64,000 nucleotides of DNA from Flavobacterium denitrificans DSM 15936 (GCF_000425445.1 NZ_AUDL01000017.1:1-64000), one strand, 5' to 3'. Positions 44,473 through 58,476 are shown, numbered from the stretch's first letter. Notes: generated by a model from the letters alone, not told the origin. Made by a program: numbers and translations.

Positions 44473-46206
44473 ATGAAACACCAAAAAATATTTCTGCTAT
44501 TATCTTTATTATTTCTTTTTTCTTTTAGTGAAATAAAAATTAAAGATTCTCTTGTAAAAGCGCAAGTTGGCAAAATGCCTATTTTTTCTAATGTTGTTTA
44601 TACAGGCAATGATGATATTTATAAAAATAATCCTTTAAAACCAGACGAATTTTATACTCCAATTTTACAAGGATGTTATCCGGATCCTGCTATCACCAGA
44701 AAAGGAGAGGACTATTATATGGTTTGCTCTTCTTTTGCCATGTTCCCAGGAGTGCCAATTTTTCATTCTAAAGATTTAGTGAATTGGACAGATTTAGGAG
44801 GCGTTTTAAATAAGGTTTCAGAATTTAATCCTCACGATACTGGAATTAGCCAAGGAGTGTACGCACCAGGTATAACTTATAATCCTCATAATGATACTTT
44901 TTATATGATTGTAACTGCTTTTACGGGAGGAATGGGTAATATTATAGTAAAAACAAAAGATCCAATGAAAGGTTGGGGAAGTCCTATGAAATTAGGTTTT
45001 GATGGAATTGACCCATGCATTTTCTTTGATGATGACGGAAAAGGTTATATCGTACACAATGATGCTCCAGACAAAGGAAAGGCACTGTATGAAGGTCATC
45101 GTGTAATTAAAGTTTGGGAATATGATCTTGTAAATGACAAAGTAATTTCGGGATCAGATAAAATTATAGTTGATGGCGGTGTAGATCTTTCTAAAAAACC
45201 AATATGGATTGAAGCACCACATTTATATAAAAAAGACGGTCGTTATTATTTAATGTGTGCCGAAGGCGGAACTGGAGATAATCATAGTGAAGTTGTTTTT
45301 ATTAGTGACAGTCCAAAAGGGCCTTTCAAACCAGCATCAAACAACCCGATTTTGACGCAAAGATATTTTCCACAAGATAGACCTGAAAAAGTGGACTGGG
45401 CGGGACACGCTGATTTAGTATTAGGCCCTGATAATAAATATTATGGTGTGTTTCTTGGTATTCGTCCTAATGATAAAAATAAAGTGAATACGGGACGCGA
45501 AACTTTTATGTTGCCTGTAGATTGGTCAGGAGTTTTTCCAATTTTTGAAAACGGATTAGTTCCTCTCAAACCAAAAATGAAAATGCCTAATGGTGTTAAT
45601 GAAAACAAAACTGGAAAAGATGGATTTTTTCCTAATGGAAATTTTACGTTTACAGAAAACTTCACATCTGAAAAACTAGATTACAGATGGATCGGGCTTA
45701 GAGGGCCTCGAGAAAATTTTATTTCAGTAACCAAAAAAGGACTAGAGATCAAGCCTTTTGCCGTAAATATAAAAGAAGTCAAACCAACGTCAACACTTTT
45801 TTATAGACAGCAGCACAATAATTTTTCTTTCACATCGACATTAGATTATAAACCTGTATCTGAAAAGGATTTGGCTGGAATTGTTTGCCTTCAGAGCGAG
45901 CGTTTTAACTACGTGTTTGGTATTACCAAAAAAGGAAAAGATACCTATGTTGTATTGCAAAGAACCGATAAAGGGCAATCAAAAATTGTTGCAAGTACTA
46001 AAATTGAAATCAAAAAAGACATTCGTCTTCAGGTAAAAGCAACAGGAGACAGCTATCAATTTAGCTATGCTTTAAATGATGTTGATTTTGAAAATTTAGG
46101 CGGAAGTGTTTCTGGCGATATTCTTTCAACAAATGTGGCTGGAGGTTTTACAGGAGCATTAGTAGGTCTGTACGCTACGAGTGCAAATGACGCTTACGCA
46201 GAATAA
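44473..46206 (+). CDS. Secreted glycoside hydrolase family 43 with beta-sandwich
   Basis: A 577-residue exported enzyme with an N-terminal hydrophobic signal (IFLLLSLLFLFSFSEI). The propeller domain covers about 60-370, with the base in GCYPDPAITRKGEDYYMVCS (Asp about 71), the modulator in GIDPCIFFDDDGKGY (about 180) and the acid in WIEAPHLYKKDGRYY (about 246). A C-terminal concanavalin-like beta-sandwich occupies about 380-577. The two-domain layout is common in beta-xylosidases and arabinofuranosidases of xylan loci. It starts the rightward operon that continues with the esterase, GH95 and GH3 genes, 91 bases apart from the next. Confidence 0.92.
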   Translation: MKHQKIFLLLSLLFLFSFSEIKIKDSLVKAQVGKMPIFSNVVYTGNDDIYKNNPLKPDEFYTPILQGCYPDPAITRKGEDYYMVCSSFAMFPGVPIFHSKDLVNWTDLGGVLNKVSEFNPHDTGISQGVYAPGITYNPHNDTFYMIVTAFTGGMGNIIVKTKDPMKGWGSPMKLGFDGIDPCIFFDDDGKGYIVHNDAPDKGKALYEGHRVIKVWEYDLVNDKVISGSDKIIVDGGVDLSKKPIWIEAPHLYKKDGRYYLMCAEGGTGDNHSEVVFISDSPKGPFKPASNNPILTQRYFPQDRPEKVDWAGHADLVLGPDNKYYGVFLGIRPNDKNKVNTGRETFMLPVDWSGVFPIFENGLVPLKPKMKMPNGVNENKTGKDGFFPNGNFTFTENFTSEKLDYRWIGLRGPRENFISVTKKGLEIKPFAVNIKEVKPTSTLFYRQQHNNFSFTSTLDYKPVSEKDLAGIVCLQSERFNYVFGITKKGKDTYVVLQRTDKGQSKIVASTKIEIKKDIRLQVKATGDSYQFSYALNDVDFENLGGSVSGDILSTNVAGGFTGALVGLYATSANDAYAE

Positions 46207-46282
46207 AAAGAAACGTCTTTACATAAGGATTGAATTTTTTAATTCAACATTTAAACAATTCAAAAATAATTTTTGGCATTAA

Positions 46283-49003
<2,721 letters not shown>

Positions 49004-49041
49004 TTTTTCAGATATCTAAAGGAATTCCAAAAACAACATAA

Positions 49042-51510
49042 ATGATGAAAAAATACCTAATTGCCATATTGTTTTTGTTGGGGATTTCACTAACTGCACA
49101 ACAGAAAGAGGATTTAAAACTTTGGTATAAAAATCCTTCTGGCACAGTATGGGAAAATGCTCTTCCAATTGGAAATGGTTTTCAGGGCGCCATGGTATAC
49201 GGGAATGTTGAGAAAGAAATTTTTCAACTAAATGAAGCAAGTGTATGGAGCGGAAGTCCGAACAGGAATGACAATCCTGATGCGAAAAATGCGATGAATG
49301 AAATTAGAAAACTTATTTTTCAGAAAGAATATAAAAAAGCCGAAAAACTCATCAATGAAAATATAATCACTAAAAAATCCCACGGGCAAATGTTTCAGCC
49401 TGTGGGAAATTTAGAATTGGATTTTCTAAATCATCAAAACTTTACCGATTATTACCGAGAGCTTGATATAGAAAAAGCTGTTACAAAAACAGTTTATAAA
49501 GTTCAGAACGTTACCTATACACGTGAAGCATTTATGTCTTTCCCTGATCGGGTTTTAGTGATAAAACTTTCTGCTGATAAACCGGGAAAATTGTCGTTTA
49601 CAGCTGCTTTCACTTCTGAGCATAAAAAGCAAGAAATGAAAGTTGAAAACAACAATGAACTTTCACTTTTGGGAACTACAAGTGATCATGAAGGTATAGA
49701 CGGAAAAGTCAATTTTAATGCATTGGCAAAATTTAAAGTCAATGGCGGAGGAATAAAAAGTTTTGGAAATTCTATAAAAATTGAAGGCGCAGATTCCGTT
49801 TTGATTTATATTTCTATCGCAAGTAATTTTATTAATTACAACGACATAAGCGGCAACGAAAAAAAACTTTCAAAATCTTTTTTGGATAAGGCATTTGATA
49901 AAGATTATAACAATATGAAAAAAGCTCATATTGCTTATTATCAAAAATATTTTAAAAGAGTCAAACTTGATTTTGGAACGACTGAAGCATCTAAACTACC
50001 AACAAATGAAAGATTAGCGAATTTCAGAAATGTTTCGGATCCATCTTTTGTAGCACTTTATTTTCAATATGGAAGATATTTATTGATTTCATCCTCACAA
50101 CCTGGCGGTCAGCCTGCTAATCTTCAGGGTATTTGGAATCACAGCATGAATCCTGCATGGGATAGTAAATATACCATCAATATAAACACAGAAATGAATT
50201 ATTGGCCAGTTGAGAAAACTAATTTATCAGAAATGCATGAACCGCTTTTAAAAATGATTTCTGAACTTTCCGAAACAGGAAAAGAGACTGCAAAAGTGAT
50301 GTTTGGCGCCCGTGGCTGGATGGCGCATCATAATACTGATATATGGCGTATTAATGGCGCTGTGGATGGTGCCACTTGGGGAGTTTGGAATGCCGGCGGA
50401 GGCTGGTTAAGCCAACATCTTTGGGAACATTATCTGTATACTGGCGATAAAGATTATCTTCAATCGGTATATGAAATACTTAAGGGAGCAGCCGATTTTT
50501 ATGCTGATTTCTTGGTAAAAGATCCTGAAAGTGGCTGGCTGGTCGTCGTTCCTGGAAATTCACCTGAAAATAGCCCGGCAGCGCATCAAGGTTCTGCGGT
50601 AACTGCCGGATCAACAATGGACAATCAAATCGTTTTTGATGTTTTTAGTACGGCAATAAAAGCATCTGAAACATTAGGAAAAGACAAACAATATGTTGAT
50701 AGTTTAAAAACGTTGCGCAATATGCTTCCGCCAATGCAAATTGGCAAATACAATCAGCTTCAGGAATGGATGGATGATGTTGATGATCCTAAAGATAATC
50801 ATCGCCATATTTCGCATTTATATGGCTTATATCCTTCTAATCAGATTTCGGCTTACAAAACTCCGGAGCTTTTTGCAGCCGCAAAGAATACATTATTGCA
50901 AAGAGGCGATATCTCTACAGGCTGGAGTATGGGCTGGAAAGTAAATTGGTGGGCAAAAATGCAGGATGGAAACCACGCTTTTAATTTAATCCAAAATCAA
51001 TTGACTCCACTCGGCGTAAACGCTGGAGGCGGGGGTACTTATAATAATCTTTTTGATGCGCATCCGCCATTTCAGATTGATGGAAATTTTGGTTGTACAT
51101 CAGGTATTACTGAAATGTTGATGCAGAGTTCAGACGGTTCGATCCATTTACTTCCCGCTTTGCCCGATGCTTTGAAAGGATATGGAGAAATAACTGGTTT
51201 GAAAGCGCGAGGAGGATTTGAAATTAAAGAGTTGAAATGGAAAAATGGAAAATTAGTTGCTGTCAGTATTCAGTCCAATCTTGGAGGAAATCTTAGATTA
51301 AGAACTCCAAATCAAATCATTCCTGAAAATAAGATGAATTTTAAAACTGCTTCAGGTGCTAATTCAAATATTTTTTACGAAACGAATGAAATCCAGAACC
51401 CCATTATCGCCAAAGAATCAACTATAAAACCTTTGGATATACAAGCAACAATTTTATATGATATTGATACTGAAAAAGGTAAAATATACAACTTGAGAAT
51501 TAAGGAATAA
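49042..51510 (+). CDS. Glycoside hydrolase family 95
   Basis: An 822-residue exported enzyme. The signal peptide (KKYLIAILFLLGISLTAQQ) may begin at either of two adjacent ATGs. Family marks are LKLWYKNPSGTVWENALPIG NGFQGAMVYG, ININTEMNYWP (about 385), SPENSP (about 507) and HPPFQIDGNFG (about 677), which carry the catalytic positions of GH95. Members are alpha-L-fucosidases or alpha-L-galactosidases, and the specificity is not readable here. In xylan loci such enzymes remove L-galactose from complex side chains. It lies in the same operon as the esterase and GH3 genes. Confidence 0.93.
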   Translation: MMKKYLIAILFLLGISLTAQQKEDLKLWYKNPSGTVWENALPIGNGFQGAMVYGNVEKEIFQLNEASVWSGSPNRNDNPDAKNAMNEIRKLIFQKEYKKAEKLINENIITKKSHGQMFQPVGNLELDFLNHQNFTDYYRELDIEKAVTKTVYKVQNVTYTREAFMSFPDRVLVIKLSADKPGKLSFTAAFTSEHKKQEMKVENNNELSLLGTTSDHEGIDGKVNFNALAKFKVNGGGIKSFGNSIKIEGADSVLIYISIASNFINYNDISGNEKKLSKSFLDKAFDKDYNNMKKAHIAYYQKYFKRVKLDFGTTEASKLPTNERLANFRNVSDPSFVALYFQYGRYLLISSSQPGGQPANLQGIWNHSMNPAWDSKYTININTEMNYWPVEKTNLSEMHEPLLKMISELSETGKETAKVMFGARGWMAHHNTDIWRINGAVDGATWGVWNAGGGWLSQHLWEHYLYTGDKDYLQSVYEILKGAADFYADFLVKDPESGWLVVVPGNSPENSPAAHQGSAVTAGSTMDNQIVFDVFSTAIKASETLGKDKQYVDSLKTLRNMLPPMQIGKYNQLQEWMDDVDDPKDNHRHISHLYGLYPSNQISAYKTPELFAAAKNTLLQRGDISTGWSMGWKVNWWAKMQDGNHAFNLIQNQLTPLGVNAGGGGTYNNLFDAHPPFQIDGNFGCTSGITEMLMQSSDGSIHLLPALPDALKGYGEITGLKARGGFEIKELKWKNGKLVAVSIQSNLGGNLRLRTPNQIIPENKMNFKTASGANSNIFYETNEIQNPIIAKESTIKPLDIQATILYDIDTEKGKIYNLRIKE

Positions 51511-51600
51511 TTCAATTTCGAATATCAATATCAATTATTTCATAAAGCAGTGAGGATTAAAAGACGAATTTTAAAAATGCTCATATTAAATTCAGAGAAC

Positions 51601-54195
51601 ATGAAAAACAAGTTTCTATTTATAATAAGTTTACTATCGTTTTTTTGTGCCAATGCACAGCAATATCCTTTTAAAAATCCTTCTCTTAGTTCAACAGAAA
51701 GAGCAAAAGATCTAATTTCACGATTGACGCTTGAAGAAAAAGCAGCGTTAATGTGCGATCAGAGTGATGCAATACCACGATTAGGAATTAAAAAATTCAA
51801 TTGGTGGAGTGAAGCTTTGCACGGCTATGCTAATAATGATAATGTGACTGTTTTTCCTGAACCTATTGGTATGGCAGCATCATTTGATGATCAATTTATT
51901 TATCAAGTTTTTAATGCCGTTTCAGATGAAGCCCGTGCTAAATTCAATCAGTGGATTCAAAACGGAAATGAAAACAAGCGTTTTTTAAGCCTCTCAGTTT
52001 GGACTCCAAACGTAAATATTTTTAGAGATCCGCGTTGGGGTCGTGGCCAGGAAACTTATGGTGAAGATCCTTACTTGACTTCGCGAATGGGAATCTCTGT
52101 TGTAAAAGGTCTTCAGGGACCTGCAGATGTTAAATACCGAAAACTTTTGGCTTGTGCAAAACATTTTGCGGTTCATTCAGGACCCGAGTGGAGCAGGCAC
52201 GAATTGAATCTTAATAATGTAAATCCGAGGGAATTATATGAGACTTATCTGCCAGCATTTAAATCACTGGTTCAAGATGCCGATGTTCGCCAAGTAATGT
52301 GTGCTTATCAGCGTTTAGACGACGAACCTTGCTGCAGTAATACAAGATTGCTACAAGGCATTCTTCGTGATGAATGGGGCTATAAATATATGGTGGTTTC
52401 AGATTGCGGTGCGGTGACTGATTTTTATACCACTCATAAAGTTTCGTCTGATGCAACACATGCCGCGTCTAAAGCCGTACTGGCAGGAACTGATGTAGAA
52501 TGTGTTTGGGAAAAATATCCCTTTAAAAATCTTCCGGAAGCAGTTGAGAAAGATTTAATAAAAGAGTCGGATATCAATAAAAGCCTTCTTCGTGTTTTAG
52601 TTGGCCGTTTTGATTTGGGCGAAATGGATGATGATGCAATTGTTCCATGGGCTCAAATTCCGGCAACTGTTCTTAACAGCAAAGAACATCAGCAATTAGC
52701 ACTTGAAATGGCTCAAAAGTCAATGACGCTTTTGCAAAACAAGAACAATATTCTTCCTTTAAATAAATCCATCAATAAAGTAGCCGTTATTGGTCCAAAT
52801 GCCGAAAATGAGCCAATGTTATGGGGGAATTATAATGGAACCCCCGTTAAAACAATAACGATCAAAAGTGGAATAGAATCAAAACTTCCTGCAAATAAAA
52901 TATTTTATGATAAAGCCTGTGATTTAGTAGAAGATAAAGTAAATCAAACCTACTTTGACCAACTTTCTTTTGAAGGGAAAAAAGGGATGAAAGCAACTTA
53001 TTGGAATAACTCGAATAGAGAAGGCAGTCCAGTAGTATCACAACAGATTTTAAATCCGATAAAAATGACAACTGCTGGTCAGCATGAATTTGCTTCCGGA
53101 GTGAAATTAGAAGGATTTTCAGCAAAATATGAGGCAGAATTTGCAGCTAAAGCAAATGATACATTGGTTTTTAAAACTGGTGCCACGGGAACTTTCGAAT
53201 TAATGGTTGACGGAATTTCTAAAGCAAAATACACCAATTGGAGAACAGTACCGGGAAAAATTCCATTTGCCGTTGAAGCAGGTAAAAAATATAAAATCGA
53301 AATTAATTACGCCCAGTCAAACAATTGGTATGCAAACCTTGAATTTGATTTTGGAAAAGAATTCGATATAAATTTCGGAGCTTTAATCCAGAAATTAAAT
53401 GGTATTGATACGGTGATTTTTGTCGGCGGACTTTCGACTTTGCTGGAGGGTGAAGAAATGCCGGTTTCGTATCCGGGTTTTAAAGGAGGAGACAGAACGA
53501 ATATAGAACTTCCGGCTGTTCAGAGAAAATGTCTGCAAGAACTTAAAAAAGCGGGTAAAAAAGTAGTTTTTGTAAACTGCTCGGGTTCTGCAATTGCTTT
53601 TGCACCAGAAACATCAAGCTGTGATGCCATTTTACAGGCATGGTATCCTGGGGAATCAGGTGGCCAGGCTGTTGCCGATGTTCTTTTTGGAGATTATAAT
53701 CCTGCGGGGAAACTTCCAGTTTCATTTTATAAAAATTCAGATATATTGGGAGATTTTGAGGATTATTCTATGAAAGGACGCACGTACAGATATACAACGG
53801 ATGTATTATTTCCTTTTGGCTTTGGTTTGAGTTATTCTAAATTCGACATTGGTACGGCAGAACTGAGCAATCCAAAAATAAAATCAAATGAAAGCACGCA
53901 ATTGAGTTTTTCAATTAAAAACAGTAGTAAACGTGATGGAACTGAGATTGTTCAAGTATATGTTCGAAAATTAAATGATATAGATGGCCCATTAAAAACC
54001 CTGAAAGCTTTTAAACGGATCAATTTAAAAGCGGGAGAAAGTCAAAATGTAACGATTGATTTGCCATCATCTTCATTTGAATTTTATGATCAAAATACTA
54101 GAAATATGAAGGTAACTCCAGGTGAGTATGAGGTGTATTATGGTAATAGTTCAAAAACTCAAGATTTAAAAATGATTAAAGTTTTTGTTCAATAA
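51601..54195 (+). CDS. Glycoside hydrolase family 3 with PA14 insert (xylosidase-like)
   Basis: An 864-residue exported enzyme starting at MKNKFLFIISLLSFFCANAQ, a clean signal peptide. The ATG 51 bases upstream adds charged residues and is rejected. The N-terminal barrel domain has the nucleophile Asp in VVSDCGAVTDF (about 266) and KHFAVHSGPEWSRH upstream. The alpha/beta domain is interrupted by a PA14 domain (about 462-593). A fibronectin-III-like domain ends the chain. This GH3-with-PA14 layout is typical of secreted beta-xylosidases of Bacteroidota. It would trim xylo-oligosaccharides in the periplasm or at the surface. Last enzyme gene before the regulator. Confidence 0.93.
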   Translation: MKNKFLFIISLLSFFCANAQQYPFKNPSLSSTERAKDLISRLTLEEKAALMCDQSDAIPRLGIKKFNWWSEALHGYANNDNVTVFPEPIGMAASFDDQFIYQVFNAVSDEARAKFNQWIQNGNENKRFLSLSVWTPNVNIFRDPRWGRGQETYGEDPYLTSRMGISVVKGLQGPADVKYRKLLACAKHFAVHSGPEWSRHELNLNNVNPRELYETYLPAFKSLVQDADVRQVMCAYQRLDDEPCCSNTRLLQGILRDEWGYKYMVVSDCGAVTDFYTTHKVSSDATHAASKAVLAGTDVECVWEKYPFKNLPEAVEKDLIKESDINKSLLRVLVGRFDLGEMDDDAIVPWAQIPATVLNSKEHQQLALEMAQKSMTLLQNKNNILPLNKSINKVAVIGPNAENEPMLWGNYNGTPVKTITIKSGIESKLPANKIFYDKACDLVEDKVNQTYFDQLSFEGKKGMKATYWNNSNREGSPVVSQQILNPIKMTTAGQHEFASGVKLEGFSAKYEAEFAAKANDTLVFKTGATGTFELMVDGISKAKYTNWRTVPGKIPFAVEAGKKYKIEINYAQSNNWYANLEFDFGKEFDINFGALIQKLNGIDTVIFVGGLSTLLEGEEMPVSYPGFKGGDRTNIELPAVQRKCLQELKKAGKKVVFVNCSGSAIAFAPETSSCDAILQAWYPGESGGQAVADVLFGDYNPAGKLPVSFYKNSDILGDFEDYSMKGRTYRYTTDVLFPFGFGLSYSKFDIGTAELSNPKIKSNESTQLSFSIKNSSKRDGTEIVQVYVRKLNDIDGPLKTLKAFKRINLKAGESQNVTIDLPSSSFEFYDQNTRNMKVTPGEYEVYYGNSSKTQDLKMIKVFVQ

Positions 54196-54336
54196 TCTAT
54201 CAAAATTCAACGCCTGCTTGAGAAATATTGTTTTTTGAAGTATGCTAAAATTCTAATATTATACTTAATTAACATGTATAAAAATTGCATTTTCAATTAA
54301 AAAGTATATATTTAATTTAAATTTCCTCAATAATGT

Positions 54337-57300
54337 ATGGCTCCAAAAATTTGTATTAAAGCGATAGTTATTCTATTTTTTATAGTAAACAAATTGTTTT
54401 CTCAGGATAAATTTGAAAACTATCAATTTAGATTAGTAGATAAAGAAGCTTCGAAAAGTGGTATCTATACCATTTCACAGGATCAGTCTGGATTTATGTG
54501 GATGGGTACAAATGGTGCTGGCTTGTATAAATACGACGGAGTTAATTATGTTGCTTATGAACAAAATTCCAAACGGAGTAATTCTATTAATAGCAATTTA
54601 ATTTATGTTACTTACGTTGATACTCGCAACCGGTTGTGGATAGGGACTGACGAAGGATTATGTCTGTATAATCGAAACTTAGACAATTTTGAAAGCATTG
54701 ATATTCAGAAGAAAATTAAAAAAGAAACTGTAATTTCTATTAAAAGCATTCTTGAAGACAATAACGGAAATCTACTGCTAGGAACAGTTAACAACGGTTT
54801 ACTAAAATTAAATACTACAACGCGGAAAATTACTAAAGTCAATTCTGATGTAGCCAATAACGCTAATTATCTTATCAATAGTCTTGCAAAAGATAAAAAA
54901 GGAACCATTTACTTGGGAACAAATTTAGGATTGAAAATATTCGATCCTATAAAGAATGAGACAAAAAAGATTAACATTGGCAATGACAATCGGATACACT
55001 CGGCAAGCATTGTGTCTATGTGTTTAGATAGTAATCAAAACTTATGGATTGGCGACGGATTTAAAGGCTTGATAAAAGTCGATTTACATTCTAAAGTTAA
55101 ACAAGCCTTTTACTATCCTATTACTAAAAAAAGAATCATGTCAATTTTGGCAAGAGATTCTAAAACAATTCTTTGTGCAACCGAAAATGATGGATTAATC
55201 ATAGTTGATGATCAGGGTGTTGTTCAAAAAAAATATGTAAACAGCAAGTTCAATACACGTAGTTTGAGTTCAAATTCGGTTTGGTCTTTATTATTAGACA
55301 GAGAGAATAGAATTTGGCTGGGCTATTATAATAAAGGTTTAGGCGTTTTTGATAAAATAAACAGTAAAGTCAATATCATAGAAAGTTTGCCTGGAAATCC
55401 ACAATCCTTACAAACCAGTTGTGTGACCGGAATAGCTAAAGATCATCAGGGACAATTATGGATTTCTATGGAAGGTGGAGGAGTGGATGTTTACAATCCC
55501 ATAACCAAAGACTTTAAACATATTACTAAATCAGATGGCAAATTATATTCTGGATTAACCAATGATAATATCACAAAGGTATTTATTGACAAAAAACAAA
55601 ATGTCTGGCTATCGAGTTGGAACGAAGGGATTTTTCTTTTAAAGAAAGGAAGCAGGAGTTTTATTAATTATAATACTAAAAATACACCTAATCTAGCCTC
55701 AGATAATATTATGAGTATTACAGAAGATTCCAGAGGTATAATTTGGATTGGAACTTTTGCTAAAGGACTACATTATTATACTCCGTCAGATGGACAATTT
55801 CACCATTGTAATGCGAAGCCATTTTTGACAAATGCAATAACAAATATTGACATCAGAAATGTAATGGTTGATTCAGATGATGCTGTTTGGGTCGGTTCAA
55901 CAACAGGACTTTATAAAGTGGTTACGAATGATTTTATCACTTTTTCTGTGACTTCTTTTAGAGATAAAATGTCGGAGAAACTTAAAAATCATAAAAGTAC
56001 TCATACAATTAATGCTTTATATCAGACTAAAAATAAAGAAATCTGGATTGGTACTGATGGCGCAGGATTATTCAGTTACAATAAAAAAACGAATGTCCTA
56101 AAATGGTATATCAATTTTAAAGGACTGCATGAAAAATCAATTTCGGCGATTACAGAATCTAATGACGAAAGCATTTGGTTAAGTGGAAAAAAAGGAATTA
56201 CGAGATTGGATTTAAAAAACAATACTACCGTAAACTATTCTACCTTTGACGGTTTGCTAGGTAATGATTTCAATAATAATGCAGTTTTAAGAGATGAAGA
56301 TGGAATGCTTTATTTTGGAAGTTACGAGGGTTTAAACTATTTTAATCCTTCTAATTTGGTTAAAAGCAAAAAGCAATTGCCTATTTATTTTACTGATCTG
56401 AAGCTTTTTAATAAATCGGTCGGACCACTTGAAAAAAATTCGCCACTTATAAAAGTACTTTCCGAAACAAAAAAAATAATTCTTAAACACGATCAGTCTG
56501 TATTTACAATTGATTTTATTGCGGTGAATTATTCTTTTCCAGCTAGAAATGAATTTGCCTATTATTTAGAAGGTTTTGATGATTCTTGGAATTATGTCGG
56601 AAACAAACGTTCGGCAACTTACACCAATTTAGCTCCTGGAAATTATACATTTAAAGTTAAAGCTTCAGAAAAAAACGGAGCTTGGAGCAAGGTGCCGTTG
56701 GAGTTAAAAATTGAGATATTGCCGCCGTGGTGGAAAACATCTTTTGCTTATTTATTTTATACGCTTTTACTTGGGGCAGCGATTCATTTTGCTAATCAGT
56801 ATTATCAAAATCGATTTAAACAAAAACAAATGATCGAGTTTGAAAAACAGAAAGCGATTCAGATTGAAAAATTAAACAATAAAAAATTACAATTCTTTAC
56901 CAATATTTCACATGAGTTCAGGACTCCATTAACATTGATTTTAAATCCTTTAGGAGATATCATAAAAAATAGCAGCCAGCAACTTCCAGAAGGTGTTCTG
57001 AATAAATTGCAAACGATTCAAAAAAGTTCTGACAGACTTTCGAGACTGATTAATGAGTTGATGGATTTTAATAAACTTCAGTTCAATAAAATGAATCTTC
57101 AATTACAATTGATTGAAGTGGTTGGTTTTACAAAAGAAGTTGTTAGTTATTTTAATGAAGAAGCATTAAGCCGCGGAATTGAGTTGCAATTTGAATCCAA
57201 TAAAACTTCACTAAAAGACTGGATCGACCCGAAAATGTTTGAAAAAATTATTTTTAATGTCGTTTCAAATGCTTTTAAAGTTACGCCGGATAATGGAAAA

Positions 57301-58476
57301 ATTAAGGTGAAAATCATAATTAATAGCGAACAAATTCATTTTCCTTTAATTGATTCATCAGATACTGCGCCTTATTTTACAATAGTTGTTGAAGATACTG
57401 GTTCGGGATTAGATAAAAAAGATATTAAAAAGATTTTTGATCGTTTTTATCAGGTAAACAATTTGAACAAAGCGTATTATGGAAGTACAGGAATTGGCTT
57501 GGAAGTTGTTCGCGGATTTGTCGAATTACATAAAGGGATAATTGAGGTTGAAAGCGAATTGGGAGTAGGGACTATTTTTAAATTGCTGTTTCCTGTTGGA
57601 AAAGAATTTTTTAATGAAAACGAAATATTGCTTGAAGAATATAAAAAGGATAATAAAATAAGCTTTAAGCCAATTGTCGAAAAAGAGGACATCCAATTGA
57701 CTGATGATGAGGAGCATCAAGACCGAGTTTATACGGTTTTGATTGTTGAAGACAATGTCGAACTTCGAAATTATCTAAAAAGTGAACTCAAAAAAGAATA
57801 CAAAGTCATAGTTGCCGAAAATGGGCAAGTTGGTTTAGACTTAGCTTTGCAAAAACTGCCTGATTTGATTTTAACCGACGTGATTATGCCTGTTATGAAT
57901 GGTTTGGAATTATGCAAAAATATAAAAGCCAATTTAAAAACAAGCCATATTCCGTTAATGATGTTGTCTGCAAAAGCCTTAGTTAAAGACAGATTGGAAG
58001 GAATTGATTCTGGTGCTGACATGTATTTAAGCAAACCTTTTGATATGGATATTTTGAGGTCTAGTTTAACACAGTTGATTAATAGCAGACAAATTATGTT
58101 CAATAAATTCTATAACGGAATTACTTCAACTGCTAAAGAAAAGACTACAACTTTAGACAATGAATTCATAAAAAATGTACTAAATTACATCAATGAAAAT
58201 ATTCGTGAAACCGAATTGAGCGTAGAAGTTTTGGCTTCGAATGTTTTTTTGAGCAGAAGCCAGTTGTATCGTAAAGTCAAGACATTAACGGGCGTATCAG
58301 TCAATGAATTTATTCGGAATGTTCGTTTAGAAAAAGCTAAAGAACTAATAGAATTAGGAAATGATAATATAACGGAAATCAGTTATAAAGTAGGTTTTAG
58401 TTCGCCATCTTATTTTACTAAATGTTATAAAGAAAAATTTGGATGTCTGCCAACACAAAAAGTAAGCAATAGTTAA
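54337..58476 (+). CDS. Hybrid two-component system regulator (HTCS)
   Basis: A 1379-residue one-protein two-component system. The signal/anchor segment (to about 22) is followed by about 12-14 Reg_prop beta-propeller repeats (typical SGFMWMGTNGAGLYKYDG, then NVWLSSWNEGIFLLKKG and others), a Y_Y_Y domain (about 720-785) and a membrane helix (about 800-820). The HisKA domain carries FFTNISHEFRTPLTLIL (His about 857), and the HATPase domain has NVVSNAFKVTPDNG (about 970). A receiver domain has the Asp of LPDLILTDVIMPVMNG (about 1178), and an AraC-type HTH occupies about 1280-1379. It senses an oligosaccharide in the periplasm and activates the locus. It has its own terminator and precedes susC. 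Confidence 0.96.
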   Translation: MAPKICIKAIVILFFIVNKLFSQDKFENYQFRLVDKEASKSGIYTISQDQSGFMWMGTNGAGLYKYDGVNYVAYEQNSKRSNSINSNLIYVTYVDTRNRLWIGTDEGLCLYNRNLDNFESIDIQKKIKKETVISIKSILEDNNGNLLLGTVNNGLLKLNTTTRKITKVNSDVANNANYLINSLAKDKKGTIYLGTNLGLKIFDPIKNETKKINIGNDNRIHSASIVSMCLDSNQNLWIGDGFKGLIKVDLHSKVKQAFYYPITKKRIMSILARDSKTILCATENDGLIIVDDQGVVQKKYVNSKFNTRSLSSNSVWSLLLDRENRIWLGYYNKGLGVFDKINSKVNIIESLPGNPQSLQTSCVTGIAKDHQGQLWISMEGGGVDVYNPITKDFKHITKSDGKLYSGLTNDNITKVFIDKKQNVWLSSWNEGIFLLKKGSRSFINYNTKNTPNLASDNIMSITEDSRGIIWIGTFAKGLHYYTPSDGQFHHCNAKPFLTNAITNIDIRNVMVDSDDAVWVGSTTGLYKVVTNDFITFSVTSFRDKMSEKLKNHKSTHTINALYQTKNKEIWIGTDGAGLFSYNKKTNVLKWYINFKGLHEKSISAITESNDESIWLSGKKGITRLDLKNNTTVNYSTFDGLLGNDFNNNAVLRDEDGMLYFGSYEGLNYFNPSNLVKSKKQLPIYFTDLKLFNKSVGPLEKNSPLIKVLSETKKIILKHDQSVFTIDFIAVNYSFPARNEFAYYLEGFDDSWNYVGNKRSATYTNLAPGNYTFKVKASEKNGAWSKVPLELKIEILPPWWKTSFAYLFYTLLLGAAIHFANQYYQNRFKQKQMIEFEKQKAIQIEKLNNKKLQFFTNISHEFRTPLTLILNPLGDIIKNSSQQLPEGVLNKLQTIQKSSDRLSRLINELMDFNKLQFNKMNLQLQLIEVVGFTKEVVSYFNEEALSRGIELQFESNKTSLKDWIDPKMFEKIIFNVVSNAFKVTPDNGKIKVKIIINSEQIHFPLIDSSDTAPYFTIVVEDTGSGLDKKDIKKIFDRFYQVNNLNKAYYGSTGIGLEVVRGFVELHKGIIEVESELGVGTIFKLLFPVGKEFFNENEILLEEYKKDNKISFKPIVEKEDIQLTDDEEHQDRVYTVLIVEDNVELRNYLKSELKKEYKVIVAENGQVGLDLALQKLPDLILTDVIMPVMNGLELCKNIKANLKTSHIPLMMLSAKALVKDRLEGIDSGADMYLSKPFDMDILRSSLTQLINSRQIMFNKFYNGITSTAKEKTTTLDNEFIKNVLNYINENIRETELSVEVLASNVFLSRSQLYRKVKTLTGVSVNEFIRNVRLEKAKELIELGNDNITEISYKVGFSSPSYFTKCYKEKFGCLPTQKVSNS

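Noticed and set aside
54626..54640. CAACCGGTTGTG inside the HTCS gene
   Set aside because: Same core as the GH43 operators but within coding sequence for a conserved beta-propeller repeat, so probably chance.
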